33,747 bases of DNA from Sulfurovum sp. (GTDB taxonomy: Bacteria; Campylobacterota; Campylobacteria; Campylobacterales; Sulfurovaceae). The stretch covers positions 1 through 33,747 of the forward strand of contig WFYB01000052.1 in NCBI GenBank assembly GCA_015490315.1, given 5' to 3'. Each line of letters starts with the position of its first letter. Position 1 is the first letter of the stretch. Both the position numbers and the translations under genes were made by a program. Positions 8,214 through 15,628 of this stretch are shown piece after piece. The notes below the pieces were generated by a model. That model was not told the origin of the DNA and did not search any database. It saw only the letters and a list, made by a program, of their open reading frames with translations.

Positions 8214-9623
8214 TTATTTTGAGATGAGATTCATTTGGTTTTCAAATGATATAAAATGTGCCCAATAGTTTTTGATGAGCGGTTCAAGCTGACTGCTGTC
8301 ATTGCAAAACTGAATTTCATAAAGCGTATCTGCGAGCGGTGTAATCCTCAGATTGCTCGCAGCACCTTTGAGCAGATGTCCGATCTTCTGGATCGTCTCC
8401 AATTCACCTTTTTCATAGGCTTCAAGCATCTTGGGAGTCTCGACTTTCGCCTGCGCAATGAAGTCATTGACAAACTCTTCGATCAGCTCAACAGGCAGAC
8501 TGAGATCGTTGGCAGCCTCTTCGAGCTGAAAGTCAAAATGGATCGGCTGCACATCGGAGAGGTCGATCGTACCGAAGCCTTCCGATGAAGGGGCAGTCGG
8601 TTCATGTCCTGGTTCACCGATGCTTAGCTCTTCTGTCTGAGGCGTTTTGGCAGTGCTCGCCGTGTCTTCCTGATGGGTCGTAAGTCTGGAGAGTGTCGCA
8701 TATAGTGTCGCGATATGTGACTGCTGGCTGGACGCGTCTGCGGTCTGGATCGCCTCCATGATCTCATTGACTTTCGGCAGATGGAGGACATCTGAGAGAT
8801 GGCTGAGCGTTTTGATCGCCGCTGTACGCTTCTCGGTCTCAGGACTCTGCAGCTCTTTTTCGAGGTTGATTGCCGTATCGATATACTCATTGAGAAAGAG
8901 ATTGTAATCTTCGGGAGTGATACCGATCATTGCACTGACTTTCTGTATATCGATAACGATAGGGGTATTATCTTCTTCTGTTTCTACGACATCCTGTTCG
9001 GGAGTATGGATCGCTTCAGGGATCTCATCGATGGTATCAGCCGCTTCATCAGGGAGGAGAAGTTCAAAGAGCTCATCTTCCTCGTCCGTTTCGGATGTAG
9101 GCTGTGCCTCCGGCTCTGCTGTATCTAAAGAGAGGAGTGTCTCTTCATCAGCAACGCTCTCATCTTCAGCCTCTTTGAGAAGCCGGTTGATATCGAGATC
9201 AATGCTCTCCTCTTCCAAAAGATCAGATGCTTCCGTAAGGCTCGCCGGCTCTTCCGGATGCTCGGATTCTACCGGGCTTTTCTCCTCTTCCAAGAGGGTA
9301 AAGAGTTCATCCTCCTGCTCGACATGAGGGGAAAGGATTGTAGCAACTTCTTCCTCTTCTTGCGTTTCAGGAGCCGTCTCATCAAGTATATGTATGATGG
9401 TCAGCTCGCCGAGTATACTTGAAAGTGTCGATTGTTCAACGGGATATTCGGTACTTTGCGCTTCTATAGATAAGAGCAGTTTGTTTGGAGATGAGAGTTG
9501 AAAGTCGATCTCCCCCAAAGCCACTCTTTTATAGAGATCCCTGACATCCTTTGCGTCAAGCAGCGTAAGCAGTGTATGATCTGCCGCAATGATCTCATCT
9601 GTTTGATTGGTAATATAGTACAT
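8214..9623 (-). CDS. Histidine phosphotransfer (Hpt) protein with acidic linker
   Basis: A 469-residue soluble protein between the PAS gene and the kinase, with 13-bp gaps on both sides. Residues 1-90 form a small folded N-terminal domain (MYYITNQTDEIIAADHTLL) that I do not recognise. Residues ~90-225 are extremely Glu/Asp-rich and probably disordered. Residues ~225-325 resemble a degenerate Hpt helical bundle without the HxxKG motif. Residues ~355-469 are a proper Hpt domain with GHLLKGAASNL, H416 being the likely phosphorylated residue. In a multistep relay it would accept phosphate from receiver D841 of the hybrid kinase and pass it to D56 of the stand-alone receiver. The ATG follows AAGGGGAAG. 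Domain identity is from motif; partner assignment is from operon context. Confidence 0.88.
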   Translation of the reverse strand: MYYITNQTDEIIAADHTLLTLLDAKDVRDLYKRVALGEIDFQLSSPNKLLLSIEAQSTEYPVEQSTLSSILGELTIIHILDETAPETQEEEEVATILSPHVEQEDELFTLLEEEKSPVESEHPEEPASLTEASDLLEEESIDLDINRLLKEAEDESVADEETLLSLDTAEPEAQPTSETDEEDELFELLLPDEAADTIDEIPEAIHTPEQDVVETEEDNTPIVIDIQKVSAMIGITPEDYNLFLNEYIDTAINLEKELQSPETEKRTAAIKTLSHLSDVLHLPKVNEIMEAIQTADASSQQSHIATLYATLSRLTTHQEDTASTAKTPQTEELSIGEPGHEPTAPSSEGFGTIDLSDVQPIHFDFQLEEAANDLSLPVELIEEFVNDFIAQAKVETPKMLEAYEKGELETIQKIGHLLKGAASNLRITPLADTLYEIQFCNDSSQLEPLIKNYWAHFISFENQMNLISK

Positions 9624-9636
9624 TCATCTTCCCCTT

Positions 9637-10053
9637 TTAGTCATTTTCTTTTTCCAACATCTCTTTGTAGAGTGCAGAAGATTCGGCGATTTCGGTCTCT
9701 GATGCAGGTCTGCGTGCCGCAGAGTATCCGATCGTTTCGCCATTGTCGTTTTTGATAGGTGTGATATGGGAGTAGACCCAGTAGTAGCGTCCGTCTTTGC
9801 GAAGGTTTTTGACGATGCCTGTCCACTCCTTGCCTGAGCGTATCGTATCCCAGAGATCCTGAAATGCCGCCTTTGGCATATCGGGATGCCGTACGATATT
9901 GTGATTCGATCCCTTCAATTCATCTTTGCTGTAACCCGATATCTCGCAGAATTTTCTGTTTGCATAGGTAATAATACCTCTAAGATCGGTAGAACTGATG
10001 ATCAATCCTTGCTCAAATCGGTACTCTTCGTCTATAGGGGTGGGTCTGACCAT
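9637..10053 (-). CDS. Aer-like single PAS-domain protein
   Basis: A 138-residue protein that is almost entirely one PAS domain (~18-120). It closely resembles the FAD-binding PAS of the aerotaxis sensor Aer (NIVRHPDMPKAAFQDLW, WTGIVKNLRKDGRYYWV). H56 and W77 sit where Aer uses His/Trp around FAD, so redox or oxygen sensing through flavin is likely. There is no membrane segment or signalling domain. The start is the ATG at 10053-10051, preceded by AAGGAG with a 6-nt spacer. The frame stays open upstream to 10191, but those 46 codons cover a riboswitch and read as non-PAS sequence, so they are rejected as coding. It is the first gene of the Hpt-kinase-receiver operon and may feed redox state into it. 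Confidence 0.9.
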   Translation of the reverse strand: MVRPTPIDEEYRFEQGLIISSTDLRGIITYANRKFCEISGYSKDELKGSNHNIVRHPDMPKAAFQDLWDTIRSGKEWTGIVKNLRKDGRYYWVYSHITPIKNDNGETIGYSAARRPASETEIAESSALYKEMLEKEND

Positions 10054-10059
10054 GCGATA

Positions 10060-10116
10060 CTCCTTGTCCTTGTCCAACACAGTTATAAAGTTATTATATC
10101 CCAAGGAAGCAAGGAG
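10060..10116 (-). promoter_or_regulatory. Shine-Dalgarno / anti-Shine-Dalgarno pair of the PAS gene
   Basis: On the minus strand the ribosome binding region CAAGGACAAGGAG (10072-10060) is complementary to an upstream segment CTCCTTGCTTCCTTG (10116-10102). They give 7 + 5 base pairs around a small internal loop. The upstream segment lies about 20 nt after the aptamer ends. This is the expected layout of a translational expression platform in which aptamer state decides whether AAGGAG is hidden. Confidence 0.65.
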
Positions 10117-10136
10117 ATAGAAAGGGAACCTCGTGA

Positions 10137-10206
10137 TAGGCAACCTGGCGATCTGCTTGAGACCCATGGGCTTTCTGTCCTCACTTCGCAATGAGTTTAG
10201 CTTTTC
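10137..10206 (-). promoter_or_regulatory. Cyclic di-GMP-I (GEMM-I) riboswitch, copy 2
   Basis: The minus-strand RNA reads GAAAAGCUAAAC, a hairpin CUCAUU-GCGA-AGUGAG with a GNRA tetraloop, GGACAGAAAGCC, CAUGGGUCU, loop, AGAUCGCC and AGGUUGCC. The GNRA-capped P2, the GACxxAAAGCC core, the P3 GGUCU/AGAUC helix and the 3' GGUUGCC strand match the GEMM-I plan. Compared with copy 1, the P2 helix sequence changes but stays paired. It lies about 85 nt upstream of the PAS gene start and should control the whole four-gene signalling operon. Ligand specificity needs alignment to the Vc2 reference. Confidence 0.82.
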
Positions 10207-10253
10207 ATAACAGTGTATTCAAGCGTATATAATAACTCTATTACTATAACATT

Positions 10254-10259
10254 AGTATA
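10254..10259 (-). promoter_or_regulatory. Candidate -10 box for the signalling operon
   Basis: TATACT on the minus strand in a strongly AT-rich region between uvrC and riboswitch copy 2. A second candidate, TTATTATAT, lies at about 10226-10234 and is closer to the aptamer. Which one is used cannot be decided from sequence. Confidence 0.35.
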
Positions 10260-10341
10260 AATTAACTAAGAACAGCTTGAAAGAGAACGCTTTTTAGTAA
10301 AAAATATTAAAAAATAGGAAATTCAGCAATACAGTTTTATT

Positions 10342-12156
10342 TTATGGCAGAGTATTACCTTTGATTATAGAAGCGACTTTTTTGTTTGTAACATTTTTTA
10401 TCTCTTCGAAGCTTGCTTTTTCTATCGCTTCAAAGGTGCCGAAATAGTCGATCAGCTTCCCTACTGTTGCTTTGCCGATTCCCTTTTTGTTGAGTAGGGA
10501 GATTTGGGAGTCCTCTTTGCGTTTTTTGTTTTGGTGGTAGGTGATCGCATAGCGGTGTGCTTCATCCCGTTGACGCTGTATCCAGTGGAGGCGCTTGTCT
10601 GAAGCTTTGAGCTCTATGATCCCCTCTGGCGTGTAGAGAATGTCGCGTGCTGCCCCTTTGGCACGGTGTGCTTTGGCATCGAGTTTCTCTTTTGCGATAG
10701 CGATCACATCGAGATTGATCTTCGCCTCTGAAAGCAGGGAGCGTGCCAGATTGAGATTGGCTTGCCCGCCGTCAAGTATCCAGAGATCAGGAGCAGGCTG
10801 CTCTTTGAACGCTTCGATACGCCGTGTAAGCATCTCTCGCATCTGCCCATACTCGTCACGGCTGTGAAGCATGTAGCGTCGATAGCCCGATTTGTCCCAT
10901 TTTCCTTCATCCCAGACGACCATCCCCCCTACGGTGGCTGAGCCCATCATATGGGAGTTGTCGAAGGTCTCGACCCGGTAGGGGATACGGGAGAGATCGA
11001 GCAGGTCGGCGATACGCTGCTCTATAATTGTATCATGGGTGTCGTCCTGCTTTGTACGGAGCAGCTCCTGGCAGTTTTGAAGTGCCAGCTCTACAAGTTT
11101 TGCTTTTGGTCCGCGCTTGGGGGTGCTGATCTCAACCTTTTTGCCGTAGCGCTGTGAGAGTGTGCTGGCTATCTGTGCGGCATCCTCAAAGGTGTGAGCA
11201 GTGAGTATCTGCTGTGTCAGTGTGGGGGTATCGACGGTGTAGAACTCAAGCAGCGCTTGCTTATAGGCTTCGTTGGGATCAAAGATGTGGGTATGTCGGA
11301 AGTAACTGTAGGATGATGAGATGATCTTGCCGTTGCGCATAAAGAGCTTGACGATGACACCACGTTCATCTCCGTTCATGATCGCAAAGATATCTAGATC
11401 AAGCCCGTTTGCAAGGTCGATATTGGAGCTGATATTGAGTGTTTTGATCGCATCGATACGATCACGAAGCGCTGCCGCCTCTTCGAAGCGCTCCTGCTGT
11501 GCCAGTGTCAGCATCTTCTCTTCAAGTTTTTCAGTCAGTATGTTACGCTGAAGGATCGCTCTTTTGGCATCCTGAACGATCTTGGCATAGGCTTGGGGGG
11601 GTACTTTACCTTCACAGGGGGCGAGACACTTGTTGATCTGGTGAAAGAGGCAGGCTTTCCCCTCTCTCAGACAGCTCTTTTTCTGTACGAGCGGAAAGAT
11701 CTCATAGAGTGAATCAAGCAGGGCTCTTCCGCCGTTGGGGAAAGGACCGTAGTAGCTGATCTCTTTGCCTTTGATCACCTTGCGGGTGATCTCAAAGCGT
11801 GGATAGGGCTGCGATTCATCTATATAGATATAGGGGTAGGTCTTGTCGTCCCGCAGGAGGATATTGTACTTGGGTTTGAGCTGTTTGATCAGTGAGTTTT
11901 CCAGGATCAGCGCATCCTCTTCACTCTCTACGAGGATATACTCCAGCTTTGTTGCTTCGGTGAGCATCATCAGGATGCGGGGGGAGAGTGTCGGATTGGG
12001 TCTGAACTGGGGTGTGAAACGCCAGTAGCTTTTGAGACGGTGTTTGAGCTGTTTTGCTTTGCCGACATAGAGCAGTTTACCGCTGCTGTCAAAATACTGG
12101 TATACCCCCGGAGAGGCGGGGAGATTCCGGATAGTCTCTTTCATTTCGGTTCTCAT
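10342..12156 (-). CDS. uvrC: Excinuclease ABC subunit C
   Basis: UvrC makes both incisions flanking a lesion in nucleotide excision repair after UvrA/UvrB recognition. It is 604 residues, normal length. The GIY-YIG nuclease at ~13-95 handles the 3' incision (SPGVYQYF, LLYVGKA). Four cysteines C162, C169, C177 and C181 match the spacing of the Fe-S cysteines of E. coli UvrC. A UVR motif for UvrB contact is at ~205-240 (QERFEEAAALRDRI). The RNase H-like 5' nuclease is around ETFDNSHMMG, and a C-terminal helix-hairpin-helix includes KKGIGKATVGKLIDYFG. The start overlaps the stop of the upstream DUF721 gene as ATGA, supporting 12156 and translational coupling. Confidence 0.95.
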   Translation of the reverse strand: MRTEMKETIRNLPASPGVYQYFDSSGKLLYVGKAKQLKHRLKSYWRFTPQFRPNPTLSPRILMMLTEATKLEYILVESEEDALILENSLIKQLKPKYNILLRDDKTYPYIYIDESQPYPRFEITRKVIKGKEISYYGPFPNGGRALLDSLYEIFPLVQKKSCLREGKACLFHQINKCLAPCEGKVPPQAYAKIVQDAKRAILQRNILTEKLEEKMLTLAQQERFEEAAALRDRIDAIKTLNISSNIDLANGLDLDIFAIMNGDERGVIVKLFMRNGKIISSSYSYFRHTHIFDPNEAYKQALLEFYTVDTPTLTQQILTAHTFEDAAQIASTLSQRYGKKVEISTPKRGPKAKLVELALQNCQELLRTKQDDTHDTIIEQRIADLLDLSRIPYRVETFDNSHMMGSATVGGMVVWDEGKWDKSGYRRYMLHSRDEYGQMREMLTRRIEAFKEQPAPDLWILDGGQANLNLARSLLSEAKINLDVIAIAKEKLDAKAHRAKGAARDILYTPEGIIELKASDKRLHWIQRQRDEAHRYAITYHQNKKRKEDSQISLLNKKGIGKATVGKLIDYFGTFEAIEKASFEEIKNVTNKKVASIIKGNTLP

Positions 12157-12614
12157 GATTGCTTTTGCTGACGGTTTTGTTTTATCACGGCTTTGAGCTG
12201 TTCAAAGCGTTTTTTGATCTCTTGGTCATCACTTAGCACCTGGAACTCCTGTGAAGCGAGCTCATGATAGTGTGGTACGGTGTCTAATGCAGGTTCCTTC
12301 TGAAGTACAGAGTGATACTTGGCGTGAAAGATCGCTACCTTGTCGGCTTTGAGACCGCTGCATGCTTTGTCAAGCGTGCCAAGCTGTGTTAATACGCTTT
12401 TTAATAAATCTCTATTATAATTGAGTTCCATTTTGAAGCCTGGATGCTTGACGGCGACAAAGAGCGTGTTGTCTCTGACATAGACAAAGGCGATCGCTTT
12501 TTGCCATTTGGCACCCAGCAATGAGATATATTTTTGATAGCACGCCTGTTTTTTGAGGGGTGTAAATTGAGGAAGGTTGCCAAGTTGAGACAAAATAAGA
12601 GAGGCTTTTTTCAT
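12153..12614 (-). CDS. DUF721 / DciA-like protein
   Basis: A 153-residue DUF721-family protein. Family members include DciA, the ancestral loader of replicative helicase DnaB in bacteria lacking DnaC/DnaI. The core at ~25-85 has the family pattern: a Trp-centred segment (LLGAKWQKAI), then a beta-hairpin (NTLFVAVKHPGFKMEL) and a helix ending LLKSVLTQL. The C-terminus is a basic, glutamine-rich tail. The frame is open further upstream, but MKKASLILSQL at 12614 is chosen because upstream codons look non-coding. An extended -10 (TGCTATAAT) ends only 6 nt before this ATG, so the message may be leaderless. It overlaps uvrC by 4 nt. A helicase-loading role is inferred from the family. Confidence 0.7.
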   Translation of the reverse strand: MKKASLILSQLGNLPQFTPLKKQACYQKYISLLGAKWQKAIAFVYVRDNTLFVAVKHPGFKMELNYNRDLLKSVLTQLGTLDKACSGLKADKVAIFHAKYHSVLQKEPALDTVPHYHELASQEFQVLSDDQEIKKRFEQLKAVIKQNRQQKQS

Positions 12615-12620
12615 GTGCTG

Positions 12621-12629
12621 ATTATAGCA
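12621..12629 (-). promoter_or_regulatory. Extended -10 promoter giving a possible leaderless transcript
   Basis: TGCTATAAT on the minus strand, then CAGCAC, then the ATG of the DUF721 gene. A start 6-8 nt after the -10 would fall on the initiation codon itself. No Shine-Dalgarno lies between. No -35 match is seen. Confidence 0.6.
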
Positions 12630-12710
12630 TCTGTTTGCTGTGGGATTCTCGTAGGGTGTGGTCACAAAATCAACCCTGTCTATGTGAAAAAAACAGAGCA
12701 AAGGAAATAG

Positions 12711-14159
12711 GTGCAAAAATATGATGTGCTAATCATCGGTGCAGGGATTGCGGGGCTCTATGCCGCTATGCAACTGCCGACATCCAAAAAGGTACTGGTG
12801 GTATGCAAGGATATCCCCTGGGAGTGCAACACCTTTTACGCACAGGGCGGGATGGTCACTGCACTTGATGAAGCAGATGTGCCCTTGCATGTAGCCGATA
12901 CGATGGCTGCGGGTGCCTACCATAATGACCGTGAAGCGGTTGAGATCCTCTCCAAGACATCGCTGGTGACTACTCCAGATATGATCGCCAGGGGGATGTC
13001 ATTTGACACGGATGCGCAGGGGCATATCCTCTATACCAAAGAGGCTGCCCATTCGGTACCCCGCATCGTCCACGCCGGAGGGGATGCCACCGGTCGCTAC
13101 ATGCACTACTTTATGATGGTGCAAAACAAACATCAACTTCAAAAGAACACACTTGTCTATGACCTGCTGATAGAAAACGGCAGATGCTACGGGGTCAAAG
13201 CGACGGTCAATTACGAGCCGACCACGATCTATGCCGATGATGTGATTATTGCCAGCGGCGGCATCGGTTCGCTCTATCAGTACAACACCAACTCAAGAAC
13301 GGTTTCGGCAGACATCCACGGCATCTGCGTCGAAAAGGGGATTGAGCTTGCCGATATGGAGTTCATGCAGTTTCACCCGACCGTTTTTGTCGATACACCC
13401 TATGCCCGGAAGCTGCTCCTGACTGAAGCGCTCAGAGGTGAGGGCGCGCATGTGGTCGATGATGAAGGCAGACGCTTTTTGTTCGACTATGATGAGCGCG
13501 GAGAGCTGGCAAGTAGAGATATCGTCTCCAGAGGGATTTTTGATTATAAACGCAAAACAGGCAAGCAGGCATATCTCGATTTTTCGATGTTTGAGCCGGA
13601 GTGGTTTCATGAGCGTTTCCCTAACATTACACGTACGTTTGAGGCACTGGGATACCACTTTCCCCAAGACAGGGTGCCGATCTCTCCGGCATTCCACTAT
13701 GCCAACGGAGGTATCAAGTGCGATACCAACGGCCGCATCCCGGGCATGGAAGGTCTCTATGTCATCGGTGAGGCGGCACGTACCGGAGTGCATGGTGCCA
13801 ACCGTCTCGCTTCCAACTCCCTGCTTGAGGGTGTTGTTTTTGCCAAGCGTGCGGTAGATCATCTGTTGGGCAAAGGACATCAGGCAGTCAAAACACCTGC
13901 ATTTGATAAGGATTATGGTAACATTCTACACAAGGAAAATGACAAAATCTACAAAGAAAAACTTCGCCACATTATGTGGGAAGATATAGGCATTATCCGT
14001 ACGACCGAAGGCTTGCATGAAGCAAAAAACCTTATCTACGATATGAAAAACAGGGAGATAGGGCGACTGCTTCAGCTTCGTCTCAATACTGCTTCGGCTA
14101 TCGTCGAGGCGGCATTGGCACGCAAAGAGTCTTTGGGCTCACACTATATTGAAAACTAA
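12711..14159 (+). CDS. nadB: L-aspartate oxidase
   Basis: A flavoprotein that oxidises L-aspartate to iminoaspartate, the first step of de novo NAD synthesis (NadA then makes quinolinate). It is 482 residues. The N-terminal dinucleotide-binding motif is IIGAGIAGLYAAMQL. Succinate dehydrogenase/fumarate reductase-family motifs follow in order: YAQGGM, RIVHAGGDATGRYMH, FMQFHPT, EALRGEGAHVV, and HGANRLASNSLLEG near the C-terminal FAD contact. A short helical C-terminal domain follows. The start is GTG with AAAGGAA 5-6 nt upstream. It is shorter than the E. coli enzyme (540 aa) because the C-terminal domain is reduced. nhaD follows after 9 bp and may be co-transcribed, although the two functions are unrelated. 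Confidence 0.93.
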   Translation: MQKYDVLIIGAGIAGLYAAMQLPTSKKVLVVCKDIPWECNTFYAQGGMVTALDEADVPLHVADTMAAGAYHNDREAVEILSKTSLVTTPDMIARGMSFDTDAQGHILYTKEAAHSVPRIVHAGGDATGRYMHYFMMVQNKHQLQKNTLVYDLLIENGRCYGVKATVNYEPTTIYADDVIIASGGIGSLYQYNTNSRTVSADIHGICVEKGIELADMEFMQFHPTVFVDTPYARKLLLTEALRGEGAHVVDDEGRRFLFDYDERGELASRDIVSRGIFDYKRKTGKQAYLDFSMFEPEWFHERFPNITRTFEALGYHFPQDRVPISPAFHYANGGIKCDTNGRIPGMEGLYVIGEAARTGVHGANRLASNSLLEGVVFAKRAVDHLLGKGHQAVKTPAFDKDYGNILHKENDKIYKEKLRHIMWEDIGIIRTTEGLHEAKNLIYDMKNREIGRLLQLRLNTASAIVEAALARKESLGSHYIEN

Positions 14160-14168
14160 AGGGAGACT

Positions 14169-15557
14169 ATGAGATATCTCATTACACTGCTGCTATTGAC
14201 TGCTGTCGGATTTGCATCTGCAGATGCAACTACAGCTGAACACATTGATCTTACCAAGACGTGGGTGGGTATTCTCTCACTGATTATCTTTGTTGCCGGA
14301 TACTATTTTATCGCTGCTGAGGATAAATACCATATCAACAAAGCCAAGCCTGCGCTTCTTGCGGGAACCAGTATTTTTATGCTGATCGGGCTCTATTTTG
14401 CGATCAATGGTATCGATGGGCATCCGCTTGAAGAGGAGGTCAAAAATCTGATCTATGAGATTGCCGGGATCTACTTCTTTCTGCTCGTTGCGATGACCTA
14501 TATCGAAGCGATGATCGACAGGGGTGTATTCTCCGCTTTGCGCTACCGTCTTGTCTCCCATGGTTATACCTATAAAAAGCTCTTCTGGGTGACCGGGCTG
14601 TTGGCATTTTTCATCTCTCCAGTTGCCGACAACTTGACAACAGCACTCATCCTTTCGACAGTGCTCTTGACGATCGACAAGATGAACAAGCAATTTCTTG
14701 TACCCGGTGCGATCAATATCGTCGTCGCTGCTAATGCCGGAGGTGCCTGGTCGCCTTTTGGGGATATCACGACTTTGATGGTATGGGTAGACGGCAAAGC
14801 GGACTTTACCGAGTTTCTCTTCCTCTTCCCTGCCGCGATTGTCGGATGGTTTGTGACAGCCTATCTTCTGTCACGTTTTGTCCCTGAAGGTGAGCCGCCG
14901 TTCAGCGCAGATGAGAAGCGTATAGAGATCGCAGAGGGAGGCAAGACGATTATTGGACTCTTTGCCTTTACGATTGCGATGGCGGTACTCTCGCATCAGG
15001 TGCTTCATCTCCCGGCAATGTGGGGGATGATGTTTGGTCTGGCACTCTTGAAGATGTATGTCTACTATATCAACAGAAACTCAGGGTCGACCCAGCTCAA
15101 TGCCTTCTCATGGATCGCCAAGATCGAGAATGACACACTGCTCTTCTTCTTTGGTATCCTTGCGGCAGTCGGCGGGCTGCACTTCCTTGGTTACCTGGAA
15201 TATTTTACAGCACTCTATGATCAATTTGGACCGACAGTGGTCAATATCGGTGTCGGGTTCCTCTCTGCAGTGGTCGACAATGTACCGGTGATGTCAGCGG
15301 TGCTCAAAGCAGATCCCAACATGGGTCCGGATGCACAGTCCCAATGGATGCTTGTGACGATGACAGCGGGTATCGGAGGAAGCTTGATCTCATTTGGTTC
15401 TGCCGCAGGTGTAGGCGTAATGGGAAAAATGCACGGTATCTACACCTTTGCATCCCATATGAAATATGCCTGGACGGTACTTGTGGGGTATATCATCTCG
15501 ATTATTATCTGGTATATCCAGTTTGAGGTGCTTCATATCGGTGCACACCATATATAG
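14169..15557 (+). CDS. nhaD: NhaD-type sodium/proton antiporter
   Basis: A 462-residue inner-membrane antiporter of the NhaD/ion transporter superfamily, expected to exchange cytoplasmic Na+ (or Li+) for H+. It has a cleavable signal-like N-terminus followed by about 11-12 hydrophobic segments. Family motifs include ISPVADNLTTALIL, NAGGAWSPFGDITTLMVW and LSAVVDNVPVMSAVL; these Asp/Asn/Thr-rich re-entrant motifs define the ion path. The ATG is preceded by GGGAG. It lies 9 bp after nadB. A Na+ exporter suits a marine or saline organism, which agrees with the Sulfurovum-like impression. Substrate preference is from the family, not shown by sequence. Confidence 0.88.
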   Translation: MRYLITLLLLTAVGFASADATTAEHIDLTKTWVGILSLIIFVAGYYFIAAEDKYHINKAKPALLAGTSIFMLIGLYFAINGIDGHPLEEEVKNLIYEIAGIYFFLLVAMTYIEAMIDRGVFSALRYRLVSHGYTYKKLFWVTGLLAFFISPVADNLTTALILSTVLLTIDKMNKQFLVPGAINIVVAANAGGAWSPFGDITTLMVWVDGKADFTEFLFLFPAAIVGWFVTAYLLSRFVPEGEPPFSADEKRIEIAEGGKTIIGLFAFTIAMAVLSHQVLHLPAMWGMMFGLALLKMYVYYINRNSGSTQLNAFSWIAKIENDTLLFFFGILAAVGGLHFLGYLEYFTALYDQFGPTVVNIGVGFLSAVVDNVPVMSAVLKADPNMGPDAQSQWMLVTMTAGIGGSLISFGSAAGVGVMGKMHGIYTFASHMKYAWTVLVGYIISIIIWYIQFEVLHIGAHHI

Positions 15558-15583
15558 GGTGCGGATTGCTATTATAAAGTAGC

Positions 15584-15597
15584 GGGTATATTTACCC
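15584..15597 (+). terminator. Short hairpin between nhaD and guaA
   Basis: GGGTA-TATT-TACCC, followed by TTAAATTATTTT. The stem is only 5 bp, so it may be a weak terminator for nhaD or a leader hairpin of guaA. A candidate -10 (TATTATAA, 15570-15577) lies just upstream. Confidence 0.3.
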
Positions 15598-15628
15598 TTA
15601 AATTATTTTAAACAGGATTGGATTGAAT

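Noticed and set aside
10054-10191. N-terminal extension of the PAS protein
   Set aside because: It overlaps the riboswitch and anti-SD. The downstream ATG has a strong ribosome binding site and begins the conserved protein.
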